The notes under the pieces were generated by a model. It saw only the letters and a program-made list of their open reading frames with translations, was not told where the DNA came from and ran no database searches. The translations under genes were made by a program, and so were the position numbers. Positions 22,562 to 30,695 of a stretch of 48,257 nt of DNA are shown one piece after another (position 1 is the first letter of the stretch; every line of letters begins with the position of its first letter). Source of the DNA: Prevotellaceae bacterium (lineage in GTDB: Bacteria; Bacteroidota; Bacteroidia; Bacteroidales; Bacteroidaceae); NCBI GenBank assembly GCA_003150315.1, contig QAML01000084.1, forward strand, positions 1-48,257, written 5' to 3'.

Positions 22562-22879
22562 TTATTTCCTTGATTCGAGTATTCGGTTTATTTTTCGGAT
22601 TCTGCGCGTAAGCAAACCGTATTTCCGTGCAGGCAGAATATCGCGTCCCTGCAAACCGTCTTGCAGATCGGTTACGAGTTTCTCCCTCTCTTTGAGGAGC
22701 CTCTCGTAAGACCATCCCGGTTTCGGAGCGTTCGGGTAGTCATCGTGTTTCCAAAAACCGTCGACGTACACGAACTTCTTCCCGTTAACGGTCTTGTGCG
22801 TAGAACCCTTTCGGTAGTGTCGTCGCACAGCCGATACTTTGTTACGCCCCTTGCGCAGATGTTTACTTACTATCGTCAT
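22562..22879 (-). CDS. Basic hypothetical protein (105 aa)
   Basis: Strongly basic at both ends (LRKGRNKVSAVRRHYRKGS; RKYGLLTRRIRKINRI), with a small beta motif in the middle (KKFVYVDGFWKHDD). Likely nucleic-acid binding; family not recognised. Overlaps the upstream gene by 17 bases. Confidence 0.6.
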   Translation of the reverse strand: MTIVSKHLRKGRNKVSAVRRHYRKGSTHKTVNGKKFVYVDGFWKHDDYPNAPKPGWSYERLLKEREKLVTDLQDGLQGRDILPARKYGLLTRRIRKINRILESRK

Positions 22880-23624
22880 TCACTCTCGGAACTTTACGAG
22901 GAACCCGTTTGGTCTCCTCTATGATCTCAGCAACGGGTATCTCTCCGTGTTTAACGACTTCGGCGGGTATCTCCTTCGGAGCTTCCGAAGCGGGAAGCGT
23001 ACTTCCGCCACCGCCGAACAGTTTGGCGAGTATACCGCCCCCGGCACTACCACCGGCCGAACCGGTAGCCTCTATATTAACCGACAGACGCTCCCTGTTA
23101 AGGTCGAGTCTGTTCAGAATATAACCGGACAAACGATCCATCTCGTTGGATAGGAATTGATCCGGTACACCGCCATCGACTTTTTCGAACACGCTCGCAC
23201 GTTTTACCCGTTCGTACTGAATCGTCACGAGGAATTCGTAGAACGCTTCCGGCGTCGATGGTTTTTCACTCCCCCAGTCTATTCCGCACTCGTACCCGGG
23301 TTTGCACAGCGGGCATTTTTCCGACATATAGCAATTGTCGCAGCGAATACCGATACCGACCAGATCGCCCGTAGAAACCTTGTCACGGGAAATGACCTTC
23401 ACTACCTCGAATTCGGGAGACCATATATCCATAGGATTCTCCCGTATGTGGTCGAAGTAGAACTTTCGGCATTCTCTGAGATCGGCCATCTCTTGAAGAC
23501 ACCCGACACAAGTCGGGCAGTCTCCACGTAAGAAAAACGAACACAGGCACTCTTTGAGTTTCTCCTCGTCATTACCGGCTTCCCGGATTTTATCGATTCG
23601 TGCCCTTACTGCATCCTCGCTCAT
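22863..23624 (-). CDS. Cys-rich, probably zinc-binding protein (253 aa)
   Basis: Cysteine clusters CLCSFFLRGDCPTCVGC and CDNCYMSEKCPLC (plus a further Cys) in the first 115 residues indicate bound metal. A Gly/Ser-rich linker (GGSAGGGILAKLFGGGG) and a basic Pro-rich tail follow. No catalytic family recognised. It sits 2 bases downstream of the DpdA-like gene, so it may assist the modification machinery (inference from position only). Confidence 0.65.
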   Translation of the reverse strand: MSEDAVRARIDKIREAGNDEEKLKECLCSFFLRGDCPTCVGCLQEMADLRECRKFYFDHIRENPMDIWSPEFEVVKVISRDKVSTGDLVGIGIRCDNCYMSEKCPLCKPGYECGIDWGSEKPSTPEAFYEFLVTIQYERVKRASVFEKVDGGVPDQFLSNEMDRLSGYILNRLDLNRERLSVNIEATGSAGGSAGGGILAKLFGGGGSTLPASEAPKEIPAEVVKHGEIPVAEIIEETKRVPRKVPRVNDDSK

Positions 23625-23626
23625 AA

Positions 23627-25825
23627 CTACTTGTAATGTGCTACCGTCCTGTTGTGCAATTTGAGGTTGGCCATTTTAAGAAACTCCCTTCGGAAGCCCA
23701 TCCAACCCAATAAGTTCATTCGGTTAATCGGTTTTCGTTTCTCCTCACCAAGAACGTCATCCAAAGATACGCCTATTTTTTTATATTTCAAAGCGCGCAG
23801 CTTTCTTATGTGTTTATGTTTATAGTCGATCGTTCTGAAATTCTTACCGTCGTAGTCATAGGTAGTGCCATATCGAACACCTCCCAACCATGTCGTATTG
23901 TGCACCACCACTCCGTTGGCAATGAAATTCTCATACAGGGGAACTTCCAGATCGAACACTTCGACTTCCCCGACGGGGAGAGTTTCTATTTTACGGATAA
24001 CGGGGAACAACACGTCGTTATCCACCACTTTTCGCGCGAAATTAGACGTATTTCGATCGCGGTTTACTCGACGTTGCGAAGGTTTCAAAGACGACACCAG
24101 CGGCGTATCTCTTTTAAATGCGATACGTCCCGTTACGGACAGTTCGACGGGGACACCGGATTTTTTAGCCCACAGTTGTTCCTTACCGAGATTCCCTACC
24201 ACATCCAAGAACACCGCGTTATGTTTGTATGCGATGCAGAAATCTATCTTTTCGAGGAACCGCTTCTTGCTATTCGTGTCACGGATAGAGATATGCCATC
24301 CCCTTTTCTTGGCATATCGTTTCCCATCCTTGAAAAAGTGACCCGAAGGATTCTCCGTAACGGAAGTAAGTATTCCCATACCGTTCAGCAGCAGTACGAC
24401 GTCCGCTTTAAGCCCCTCGGATATTGTGAACACACCAAGACCAGAACCAGTTCCGTCCGCAGAAAAGTACCCGTTGAGTAACCAACCTATGTCGGATTCC
24501 GTAAGAGAATACACGAACGGAGGGATTCTTTTCGTATCGGAATGTCCTTCGAAACCGAGTTCCTGCATAAACCTCCGTAAACGTTTATTGGAGATATGGC
24601 AGTCTACACCGTTCTTAGAGGGTGTCGTCTTAGCCCCGAATCGATAAGCTACCTCGTCGATGATTCTCCGAGTTTCAAGCGTGTTGTAGCAAGACAGGTT
24701 TATTCCAGTTCTACCGGAATAGCTGCCGTCACCTAACCACAAGCCCAAGAATTGAAGCATCGTCTCATCGAACAGGTCATCCGTTAAATCCTCGTCGAAC
24801 GGAAACCGGTTAGCCGTAAGCAGGTAGTCGCCCTCTTTTAGGTCTTTCGCGGATACTTCTACGAGATCGCCCTCCTTGTTCAATTGCAAAAGAGAATGAT
24901 CCTCCGTGACGTCCAATCGTATACCGCCCTCTATATACAAACGGTACATCGTCTTCGTCACACGGTGCCTTACTACGGAACGCATGGGCGCCCACACAAT
25001 CCTGTTGGAGCCATCTACCGCGAGTGTATGGTACCCTTCTGTCAGCGCACGACTTTCATGTGCATACTCGGCCTTCTCTGTAAACCGGTCGAACACCTCC
25101 CCTACGGGCATGTGCAGTACGTTTCCTTCGGAATCCTTGACGACCACCATGCTGTCGTATCCTACCGAGGAATCGCTGCTGAAAAAAGGATAGTGTTTCA
25201 ATATGTTAAGTTCCGTCCACGCGAAACCGTGCACACGCACATTATGCTCCTTCGCCGCTTGGTAGAACTTAGCGGCATAGTCTTTGTGTGTTTGGTTTAC
25301 CCCAACATATCGGTATCGTTTGCAGTACTCCCTGAAATGTTTGATCGCGTGGGGGTCTCCCTCGTCCTCATGGGCGACGTATACTATTTGCAAACCTTCC
25401 TTTTCGAGAGGTTCGAAATATTCCTCGTTCCACCGGCGTACTACATCCCTACCGACCAGTTTATCCAGATCGAGATTAGCAGCGCAGAATATCTTATCCT
25501 TGTGCGCACGTAACCAGTCGACGTACTCCGTAAGATAGGGAATCCAGTACTTTTCAGAAGTCATCTCCGAAATATCAGCACCTACGCCACCCATAAAGGA
25601 GAACGCTCCCGAATCGGTCATAAACAGTCCGCCGCATTTTTGCAGTTCGTCGAGAACTTTTTCGTAATACGGCAGACTTTTCCGCATATAATAATATGAT
25701 ACAAGAATCTCACGGATTCCGAAGTCGAGCAATTGCTCCGTGTCACCCGTGGACGAAGCGGAGAAAAACAATACCGCCTTATTACTCTCAGCGGAGTAGT
25801 CGCTTAGCCTTTTGGAGATCGGCAT
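23627..25825 (-). CDS. dpdA: DpdA-like DNA transglycosylase precursor with intein (732 aa)
   Basis: The extein (residues 1-219 plus 644-732, 308 aa) resembles the tRNA-guanine transglycosylase/DpdA family, which swaps guanine in DNA for preQ0: LFMTDSGAFSFM (base-binding Asp region), VAHEDEGDP, then SSDS joined to TTWLGGVRYG, the probable catalytic Asp loop. Residues 220-643 are an intein with LAGLIDADG motifs. The ATG overlaps queC by 38 bases. Neighbouring queC and queE support DNA deazaguanine modification over tRNA queuosine. Confidence 0.85.
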   Translation of the reverse strand: MPISKRLSDYSAESNKAVLFFSASSTGDTEQLLDFGIREILVSYYYMRKSLPYYEKVLDELQKCGGLFMTDSGAFSFMGGVGADISEMTSEKYWIPYLTEYVDWLRAHKDKIFCAANLDLDKLVGRDVVRRWNEEYFEPLEKEGLQIVYVAHEDEGDPHAIKHFREYCKRYRYVGVNQTHKDYAAKFYQAAKEHNVRVHGFAWTELNILKHYPFFSSDSSVGYDSMVVVKDSEGNVLHMPVGEVFDRFTEKAEYAHESRALTEGYHTLAVDGSNRIVWAPMRSVVRHRVTKTMYRLYIEGGIRLDVTEDHSLLQLNKEGDLVEVSAKDLKEGDYLLTANRFPFDEDLTDDLFDETMLQFLGLWLGDGSYSGRTGINLSCYNTLETRRIIDEVAYRFGAKTTPSKNGVDCHISNKRLRRFMQELGFEGHSDTKRIPPFVYSLTESDIGWLLNGYFSADGTGSGLGVFTISEGLKADVVLLLNGMGILTSVTENPSGHFFKDGKRYAKKRGWHISIRDTNSKKRFLEKIDFCIAYKHNAVFLDVVGNLGKEQLWAKKSGVPVELSVTGRIAFKRDTPLVSSLKPSQRRVNRDRNTSNFARKVVDNDVLFPVIRKIETLPVGEVEVFDLEVPLYENFIANGVVVHNTTWLGGVRYGTTYDYDGKNFRTIDYKHKHIRKLRALKYKKIGVSLDDVLGEEKRKPINRMNLLGWMGFRREFLKMANLKLHNRTVAHYK
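23897..25168 (-). mobile_element. Intein with LAGLIDADG homing endonuclease (424 aa)
   Basis: The intein starts at Ser220 (SVGYDSMVVV, block A), has block B (VTEDHSLL, TxxH), two LAGLIDADG-type motifs (FLGLWLGDG at 359-367 and LLNGYFSADG at 449-458) and the C-terminal blocks F/G (VFDLEVPLYENFIANG then VVVHN, ending at Asn643), followed by Thr as the +1 nucleophile. Ser1 and Thr+1 are both accepted splicing nucleophiles, so protein splicing should be active. Splice junction reads SSDS/TTWL. Confidence 0.88.
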
Positions 25826-26507
25826 AGTATCTCTTGGAATAATTTCCCCCGTCGTATTCTCTGGTCTCTTTCATAAGATCGGCTATTCGATCCGCAGTTA
25901 TGGGAGTGTCGAACAGCTCCGGTGAGTATATTCCGTTATTGATAAGCGCTACGGCGCGATTCACACACGGACGACACACACCGCAACCGATGACGCTCTC
26001 GGAATCATAGCAGGAACGAATACCGCGAATCCAATCGACAGGCATACCCTGTTTCAGACACTCCGCCACCATCTCCGTTTTGGTCAGGTGTTTGTACGGG
26101 GCCGAGAAACTGAAATTCGTAGTCTCCCACCCCATATCTCCGATGCAGTGTTTATTCAGGTGGCGAAACAACGTCGTAAGTCTTCGGATGAACGTATCGT
26201 CTTTGTCCGGTGCATCATCTGCTTCATTGAAACCGAAGTACACATGTTGCCCGTACTGCATCGCGAGACCGGCCAAAAACATGTTCCGATACGGCAGATA
26301 CTTGTTATCACGTTCGTACTCTCCGAGCGGAAAATGAATAACACGCATCCTGTGCGTATAGTGGTCAGGAAGTCGAAGGAGGGCTTCTACCTCACGGTCG
26401 GAATATGACGTCCGCATATCCACATACAGAAGAATGTCCGGTTTTATCAGCCACTCCTGCAACATGGAATCGAAGCCACCGGAAAACAACAGTACTTTCT
26501 TCTCCAT
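25788..26507 (-). CDS. queC: 7-cyano-7-deazaguanine synthase (QueC)
   Basis: 239 aa. QueC converts CDG with ATP and ammonia to preQ0. PP-loop SGGFDS at residues 9-14, YLPYRNMFLAGLA as in the family, and the zinc site in RSCYDS...CGVCRPC. A terminator lies between it and the small basic gene upstream; I see no consensus promoter in the 35-base gap, so expression may rely on read-through. Confidence 0.92.
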   Translation of the reverse strand: MEKKVLLFSGGFDSMLQEWLIKPDILLYVDMRTSYSDREVEALLRLPDHYTHRMRVIHFPLGEYERDNKYLPYRNMFLAGLAMQYGQHVYFGFNEADDAPDKDDTFIRRLTTLFRHLNKHCIGDMGWETTNFSFSAPYKHLTKTEMVAECLKQGMPVDWIRGIRSCYDSESVIGCGVCRPCVNRAVALINNGIYSPELFDTPITADRIADLMKETREYDGGNYSKRYYADLQKAKRLLR

Positions 26508-26541
26508 AAATTCAGTGTGTTACGATCAGTCTTTGAAAAAC

Positions 26542-26573
26542 GATACCCCTACAACATAGCGTGCAGGGGTATC
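26542..26573 (-). terminator. Strong Rho-independent terminator
   Basis: Perfect 9-bp stem GATACCCCT/AGGGGTATC with a 14-base loop, followed on the minus strand by GTTTTTC. It ends the transcript of the 43-aa basic protein. Confidence 0.88.
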
Positions 26574-26593
26574 TTGGTGTCGCCCGTCTCGAA

Positions 26594-26725
26594 TTACGAC
26601 TTCGAAGCGGTGCTGGCAGCGGCACGGTCGCCACCGGCTGCTCTACGACCACCACGAGCGGGGGCTGCTGCCCGACGACCACCACGAGCGGGTGCCGGAG
26701 CGGGAGTTGCTGCTCTACGTGCCAT
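26594..26725 (-). CDS. Tiny Ala/Arg/Gly-rich basic protein (43 aa)
   Basis: Begins MARRAATPAPAPARGG, contains the unit PARGGRRAA twice, and ends ASTASKS. The composition recalls histone H1-like and RGG nucleic-acid-binding tails, with no Lys block. It has its own promoter (26792-26822) and a strong terminator, so it is a monocistronic, probably well expressed gene. DNA compaction or RNA binding is a reasonable guess; no family is assigned. Confidence 0.75.
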   Translation of the reverse strand: MARRAATPAPAPARGGRRAAAPARGGRRAAGGDRAAASTASKS

Positions 26726-26791
26726 AGTTGAAAGCTATTTTACGTTCGGCGTATTATTTTGTAAAGCGATTAGCCGTAATAACCGCTACTG

Positions 26792-26822
26792 CAAATGTAG
26801 TTAAAAAATGATTATCTCCAAA
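26792..26822 (-). promoter_or_regulatory. Promoter of the 43-aa basic protein
   Basis: TACATTTG (26799-26792) preceded 19 bases upstream by TTTG (26822-26819) on the minus strand. Leader about 60 bases. Confidence 0.65.
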
Positions 26823-26830
26823 AAACTTTC

Positions 26831-27115
26831 TCAGTTTTTGATGAAGATGATCTTCAACTCGATCGCAGTGAAATCCTCTACCGTCTGAAACGACGGTTGC
26901 AGTGCAAGGGTTACACCCTGTTTGATGAAGTACTTATTGGCCAGAATACAGGCTTTCGTGGCTTGATTAAGAGCACCTGCACCGATAACACGGATTATGA
27001 TCCTCGATTCGGGATTAACCTGTCGGACGGAAAATATACTTCCAGCCAGTTTGTTGGCATCCGTGGACGATTTACACCTAAGAGTTACCGTCTTTGTTTC
27101 AATATCGATCTCCAT
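26831..27115 (-). CDS. SpoVS-domain protein (94 aa)
   Basis: VIGAGALNQATKACILAN then GVTLALQPSF is the signature of stage V sporulation protein S, an Alba-like fold suggested to bind nucleic acid. Length agrees with the family (about 86 aa). Start MEIDIETK (27115) is used because the -7 box at 27159-27166 would be inside the longer frame. SpoVS genes occur in Bacteroidota phages; function there is not established. Confidence 0.88.
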   Translation of the reverse strand: MEIDIETKTVTLRCKSSTDANKLAGSIFSVRQVNPESRIIIRVIGAGALNQATKACILANKYFIKQGVTLALQPSFQTVEDFTAIELKIIFIKN

Positions 27116-27158
27116 AATTGATACCGTAAAGCCTTCGACCAAATAACCTTGAACGTTA

Positions 27159-27166
27159 CAAATATA
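27159..27166 (-). promoter_or_regulatory. Promoter -7 box for the SpoVS gene
   Basis: TATATTTG on the minus strand, followed by a leader of about 35 bases. The -33 region is only T-rich (TTTTTAGG). Confidence 0.5.
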
Positions 27167-27189
27167 ATCAGAAAATCGTTTCCTAAAAA

Positions 27190-27600
27190 TTATTCGGCAT
27201 CTTTTATACTCCGCATGCGTATTTCGACGATCTCCTCCAAATCGCACGGGCGCATTACCAGAAGATACCCCCGTTCGTTCTTCTGTTTTATCGCAACGAT
27301 CGGAAGTTTGTTTTCAGCCTTCGCCTTGAATGCGGTATCCCGAAACAAGGTACATAGCGACGACTTCTGGCGTACTTTGCACTCTATGTACAATTCAGGA
27401 TGCAGTGAATCGCTATTCGTACCGTGTCCGCTGTTGCTACCGGATAAAGGAACACGTCGAGTTCCAAAGAAACTTGCAACCCGACGTTCGAATTCCTTCC
27501 ATGTATTTTTAGACGTCGGATGCTTTACGACGATACCATTACTGCGTACCTGTTCCTTCGGAGGTCGTTTTCGGTGTAATACTTCTTTAAGAATGGGCAT
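27190..27600 (-). CDS. PD-(D/E)XK Holliday-junction-resolvase-like nuclease
   Basis: 136 aa. Core pattern: FERRVASFFGTRRVPLSGSN, an acidic residue in the SGHGTNSDSLHPE region, then LYIECKVR (ExK), and a strand followed by a hydrophobic helix. Same layout as the product of 33776-34156. Such small enzymes resolve branched DNA in replication and recombination or clear DNA before packaging. Confidence 0.75.
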   Translation of the reverse strand: MPILKEVLHRKRPPKEQVRSNGIVVKHPTSKNTWKEFERRVASFFGTRRVPLSGSNSGHGTNSDSLHPELYIECKVRQKSSLCTLFRDTAFKAKAENKLPIVAIKQKNERGYLLVMRPCDLEEIVEIRMRSIKDAE

Positions 27601-27624
27601 GGTCTAATATTTGATGGTCTTCGA

Positions 27625-27656
27625 CAAATATAGTCCATTTCCATTAAAGATGCAAA
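27625..27656 (-). promoter_or_regulatory. Consensus promoter of the nuclease gene
   Basis: TTTG (27656-27653), exactly 20 bases, TATATTTG (27632-27625) on the minus strand; the ATG at 27600 is about 18 bases after the start site. Confidence 0.8.
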
Positions 27657-27660
27657 CCGA

Positions 27661-28725
27661 TTATCTGAACCATTTTCTGCGCATGATCGGTTCCGTACTT
27701 CGCAATGTATAGGAGCTTATCGATTTCCCGTCAATGATAACGAAACCTCCATACACCGCGTCGGCATACCGGCACAAAGCCTCGATCTGTTCATCGGTGA
27801 CGGGTACAATTGGGTCTACCCAGTAACCACCGTATATAACAGTGTTCTTCTCTGTTTTCAACCATCCGAGAACTTCGAGAAGTCTGTCAACCGAAGTAAC
27901 ACCGTCGGGGAACTCCGAAGGGAGCACCCCATTCTCGATAAGTGCATTCGCTATGGTTATATGGAGCAGATTCGCTTTCGTACCGCGCAATCCGTAGAAC
28001 TCTCCTTTCGGAGAAAGCCATCCGGCGTCGTAGTCTCCCGTTATATCGACGGGTTCTATCTTGATAGTCCGGTTCATGAGTTCCGAGGAGATGTAACGAT
28101 CCAATTCATAATCCACTTTGGGGGTACGGCCATGTTGCAGTGATTCGACTTCCAAGAGTAGTCTTGAAAACTCCTCACAATTACACCACGGTCTTAATTG
28201 AAACATCTCCGGGTACGCCTGTATCGTTTTGTCCCACAGAACACCGAATTCGAAGTACTTTTTAAGAAACATGTGTAGTTGCTTCTGAACCGACCTGAGC
28301 CACTTTACTTCGTCGAATTCTTTGAGTACTCCGTAGGCAGGATAACCGGCCAACATCGACCACGCCTGCAAAAGCGTTACCTGTATCGTCTGCTTAGAAA
28401 AGTCGTCTCGATACGTGGTGGCAGTCTTCCACCATGTTTCGCATGAATCCTCCAACGACGATCTCTCGGAGCGCAACCAGTCGAATAGAGAGAATTTGCG
28501 ATCCTTCGATGCAGCCACGATCGTAAGACTTCCGTCAGATGTAACAGAGAGATCGCACTCGCCACTGAGAATGTGCAACGCTTGATCTCTACTCATCCCA
28601 GAGAGGGAATCGGTCAAAATCTTAACGGCGGCATCGAGATCGTACTCCGTCATGATCTTCTCGCGTGCGAGAGTTGTCAGAAAATCGCCGAAACTTGCGT
28701 CGAATGAAAATGCAAGATTTTCCAT
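27661..28725 (-). CDS. Conserved phage protein (354 aa), unknown function
   Basis: No enzyme motif recognised. The segment GWLSPKGEFYGLRG followed by LLHITIAN appears in many short conserved phage proteins. Many Trp and acidic residues in the N-terminal half. Two bases from the next upstream gene, end abutting a promoter. Confidence 0.65.
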   Translation of the reverse strand: MENLAFSFDASFGDFLTTLAREKIMTEYDLDAAVKILTDSLSGMSRDQALHILSGECDLSVTSDGSLTIVAASKDRKFSLFDWLRSERSSLEDSCETWWKTATTYRDDFSKQTIQVTLLQAWSMLAGYPAYGVLKEFDEVKWLRSVQKQLHMFLKKYFEFGVLWDKTIQAYPEMFQLRPWCNCEEFSRLLLEVESLQHGRTPKVDYELDRYISSELMNRTIKIEPVDITGDYDAGWLSPKGEFYGLRGTKANLLHITIANALIENGVLPSEFPDGVTSVDRLLEVLGWLKTEKNTVIYGGYWVDPIVPVTDEQIEALCRYADAVYGGFVIIDGKSISSYTLRSTEPIMRRKWFR

Positions 28726-28727
28726 AA

Positions 28728-29180
28728 TTATCCGTTCATAACCCCTCTACGGGTGAGTTCTCTGCTGAGCATAGCCAGAACGTTACTGAAAGAATCGAGT
28801 TTTCCGGCCAAAAGATCACGATAGATACCAGCCTCATCGAGCTTCTTGGTAAGTCCGAGTTCGGTAACATGTACGTGGGCCATCGCACGTTTGTCCGTCG
28901 CGGATATGCTCCTGCGACTTTCGGCAATGAAGCGGTCGATCTCCAAATCGTACTCCGACTTCACCTGTGCGTATACCGCGCACGCTTCCAGATGGCGGTC
29001 TTCGGTGAACTCCCTCCACGCGGTATAGCGTGCGATAAGATCACCGAGATCGTCCGACGCAATATCCGCTATGCGCGTGGACATCGTAGGAAGTCCCCCC
29101 ACAGGGGAAGGTACCTCCGTGAATTGTTTTCTGAACAATTCGAGAGGGTTCGTAACTCTCTCCGGAATTCGGCGAGGCAT
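28728..29180 (-). CDS. Hypothetical helical protein (150 aa)
   Basis: Start MPRRIPER (29180), 2 bases after the stop of the secreted protein gene. Long charged helices, probably coiled-coil. No family recognised. Confidence 0.65.
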   Translation of the reverse strand: MPRRIPERVTNPLELFRKQFTEVPSPVGGLPTMSTRIADIASDDLGDLIARYTAWREFTEDRHLEACAVYAQVKSEYDLEIDRFIAESRRSISATDKRAMAHVHVTELGLTKKLDEAGIYRDLLAGKLDSFSNVLAMLSRELTRRGVMNG

Positions 29181-29182
29181 AG

Positions 29183-29629
29183 CTATTTCTTCTTGTAGAT
29201 GTACACTCTTTGTTCGGCATGGTCGAATACCACCCACGTATTTCTAAAAGGATACGTGGTGCGCATGTGAAGTTCCAACATCGGATTGTACTTTTCGTTC
29301 TTACCCTTACCGATCTCATCCTTGTAGTCACTTAGAATGAAACTAAGTTCCCAGCCCAACGCATGCGGAGTGTTATACCATACGTTTTCCAGTCTCCCGT
29401 TACTGTCGAACGTACAGTAATAGGCTACCTCGATCTTGTCATACGCATTGATGCGTCGGTACACTTCTACCCCCGAGGGCATCGTATCGACGTACTCCGC
29501 ACGAGCCTTGATAGCGTCGTTCGTTTTACCGACCATAAGCGCCAGTTCTACCGGCGTAAGATCGTCTTCCTGTGCCGAGACTACCGTCACGCACAGCAAT
29601 GCCGCGAGGCATAAAAGAATCTTTTTCAT
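29183..29629 (-). CDS. Secreted/periplasmic protein with signal peptide (148 aa)
   Basis: A clear signal peptide (MKKILLCLAALLCVTVVSAQ, cleavage probably after SAQ or before it), then a soluble beta-rich domain of about 125 aa. No family recognised. A phage-encoded exported protein may act in superinfection exclusion or lysis control; inference only. Confidence 0.7.
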   Translation of the reverse strand: MKKILLCLAALLCVTVVSAQEDDLTPVELALMVGKTNDAIKARAEYVDTMPSGVEVYRRINAYDKIEVAYYCTFDSNGRLENVWYNTPHALGWELSFILSDYKDEIGKGKNEKYNPMLELHMRTTYPFRNTWVVFDHAEQRVYIYKKK

Positions 29630-29650
29630 ATTGTTTTTGAGATTAGGTGT

Positions 29651-30511
29651 CTACAATCCGAAGCAGTGGCTTCTGAACGGACAATCGAATGCAGCGTCGC
29701 AGCAGCTGTCTGGACAACTTCGGTTGGGAACCGTACCGTTTCTTACATGTTCGATCGTACCGCCCATTATTTTGTCCGCCTGCGCGAGCATCGACTCGTT
29801 CAGTGGAAGCAGGAACTCCTTCATGGCCGAAGTGTTCTTATTGAAGTACAGATAGAGAATCTTCGTGGCACCGAGTTCCCGTGCATACAGGGAGGCTTGA
29901 AACTCGTGTTTCGGAAACGGTTTGAAAATAGCCCTCTGGTATACCATATCATTCATGGTTTTTATTTCGAGAACGACCTTCTCACCGAACACGTCCCATG
30001 CGAACACACCATCGGCCTTACCGTTTATGTAACGCGCCTCGTTCACTACCGGTACTTCGGCAGCTTCCAAATAACCGAGTTTCAGCAGTATATTCTGCGT
30101 GTATAAATGAAACCACGACCCAAGATCGAACGTCCTTTGCAGGGCACCGGTTATCGACGATTTCACAGCGTCTCGCGGTACGTCGGACAATTCGTACACC
30201 AGCGAACGCGGGCACGCAGATTGAAGCGACGAAGGGTGAAATACGCCACGTGCGCGAACGTCAGGTGCAGTACACAGACCATACAGCCGAAAAAACGCAT
30301 CGAAAAACTCTTTTCGGTCGAAATCCTCGGTAGCCTCCATAAGCTCCTTCGCAGCATTGCGTATACCGCGCAACGAAAATACACCGACCGACGCAGCATC
30401 CATAGTCAACGCCTTGTCGATTGCATTCGTTATCTTCTGACCGTCCGTACCGGTCTCCTTTCGGAGCATCCTTGCGATACTCGTTCGTCGAGTGGTTTTT
30501 ATCTCTCCCAT
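29651..30511 (-). CDS. Cas4/RecB-like PD-(D/E)XK exonuclease with Fe-S cysteines
   Basis: 286 aa. ACPRSLVYEL (first cluster Cys), GKADGVFAW (acidic), VVLEIKTMND (ExK), QASLYARELG (Q-x-x-x-Y of this superfamily), and C-terminal CPDSCCDAAFDCPFRSHC. The Cys pattern fits a 4Fe-4S cluster as in Cas4 and AddB. Likely a DNA end-processing exonuclease in phage recombination. Confidence 0.8.
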   Translation of the reverse strand: MGEIKTTRRTSIARMLRKETGTDGQKITNAIDKALTMDAASVGVFSLRGIRNAAKELMEATEDFDRKEFFDAFFRLYGLCTAPDVRARGVFHPSSLQSACPRSLVYELSDVPRDAVKSSITGALQRTFDLGSWFHLYTQNILLKLGYLEAAEVPVVNEARYINGKADGVFAWDVFGEKVVLEIKTMNDMVYQRAIFKPFPKHEFQASLYARELGATKILYLYFNKNTSAMKEFLLPLNESMLAQADKIMGGTIEHVRNGTVPNRSCPDSCCDAAFDCPFRSHCFGL

Positions 30512-30526
30512 GTCATACTGTTTTCG

Positions 30527-30600
30527 TGATTCCGTTGGGATTCGAACCCAAGACCCACAGCTTAGAAGGCTGTTGCTCTATCCAACTGAGCTACGGAACC
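30527..30600 (-). tRNA. tRNA-Arg (TCT)
   Basis: Acceptor GGTTCCG/CGGAATC, anticodon stem ACAGC/GCTGT with loop CTTCTAA, T-arm TTGGG-TTCGAAT-CCCAA. CCA not encoded. Reads AGA, a codon often scarce in higher-GC hosts. Confidence 0.93.
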
Positions 30601-30604
30601 GGTA

Positions 30605-30614
30605 GGGGGGGGGG
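30605..30614 (-). repeat. C10 homopolymer upstream of tRNA-Arg
   Basis: Ten C residues on the minus strand, 5 bases before the mature 5' end, in a GC-rich segment (30601-30659) able to fold back on itself. Confidence 0.75.
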
Positions 30615-30671
30615 TCACAATCCCCACGAAAGAAACCACTCCTCCCCCTGACTAATACCTAATCTCGTCTA

Positions 30672-30679
30672 CAAATATA
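30672..30679 (-). promoter_or_regulatory. Possible -7 box upstream of tRNA-Arg
   Basis: TATATTTG on the minus strand between the VWA gene stop and tRNA-Arg. No TTTG at -33. May drive the tRNA and the Cas4-like gene. Confidence 0.45.
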
Positions 30680-30695
30680 GGACTTTTTCTCGGCA

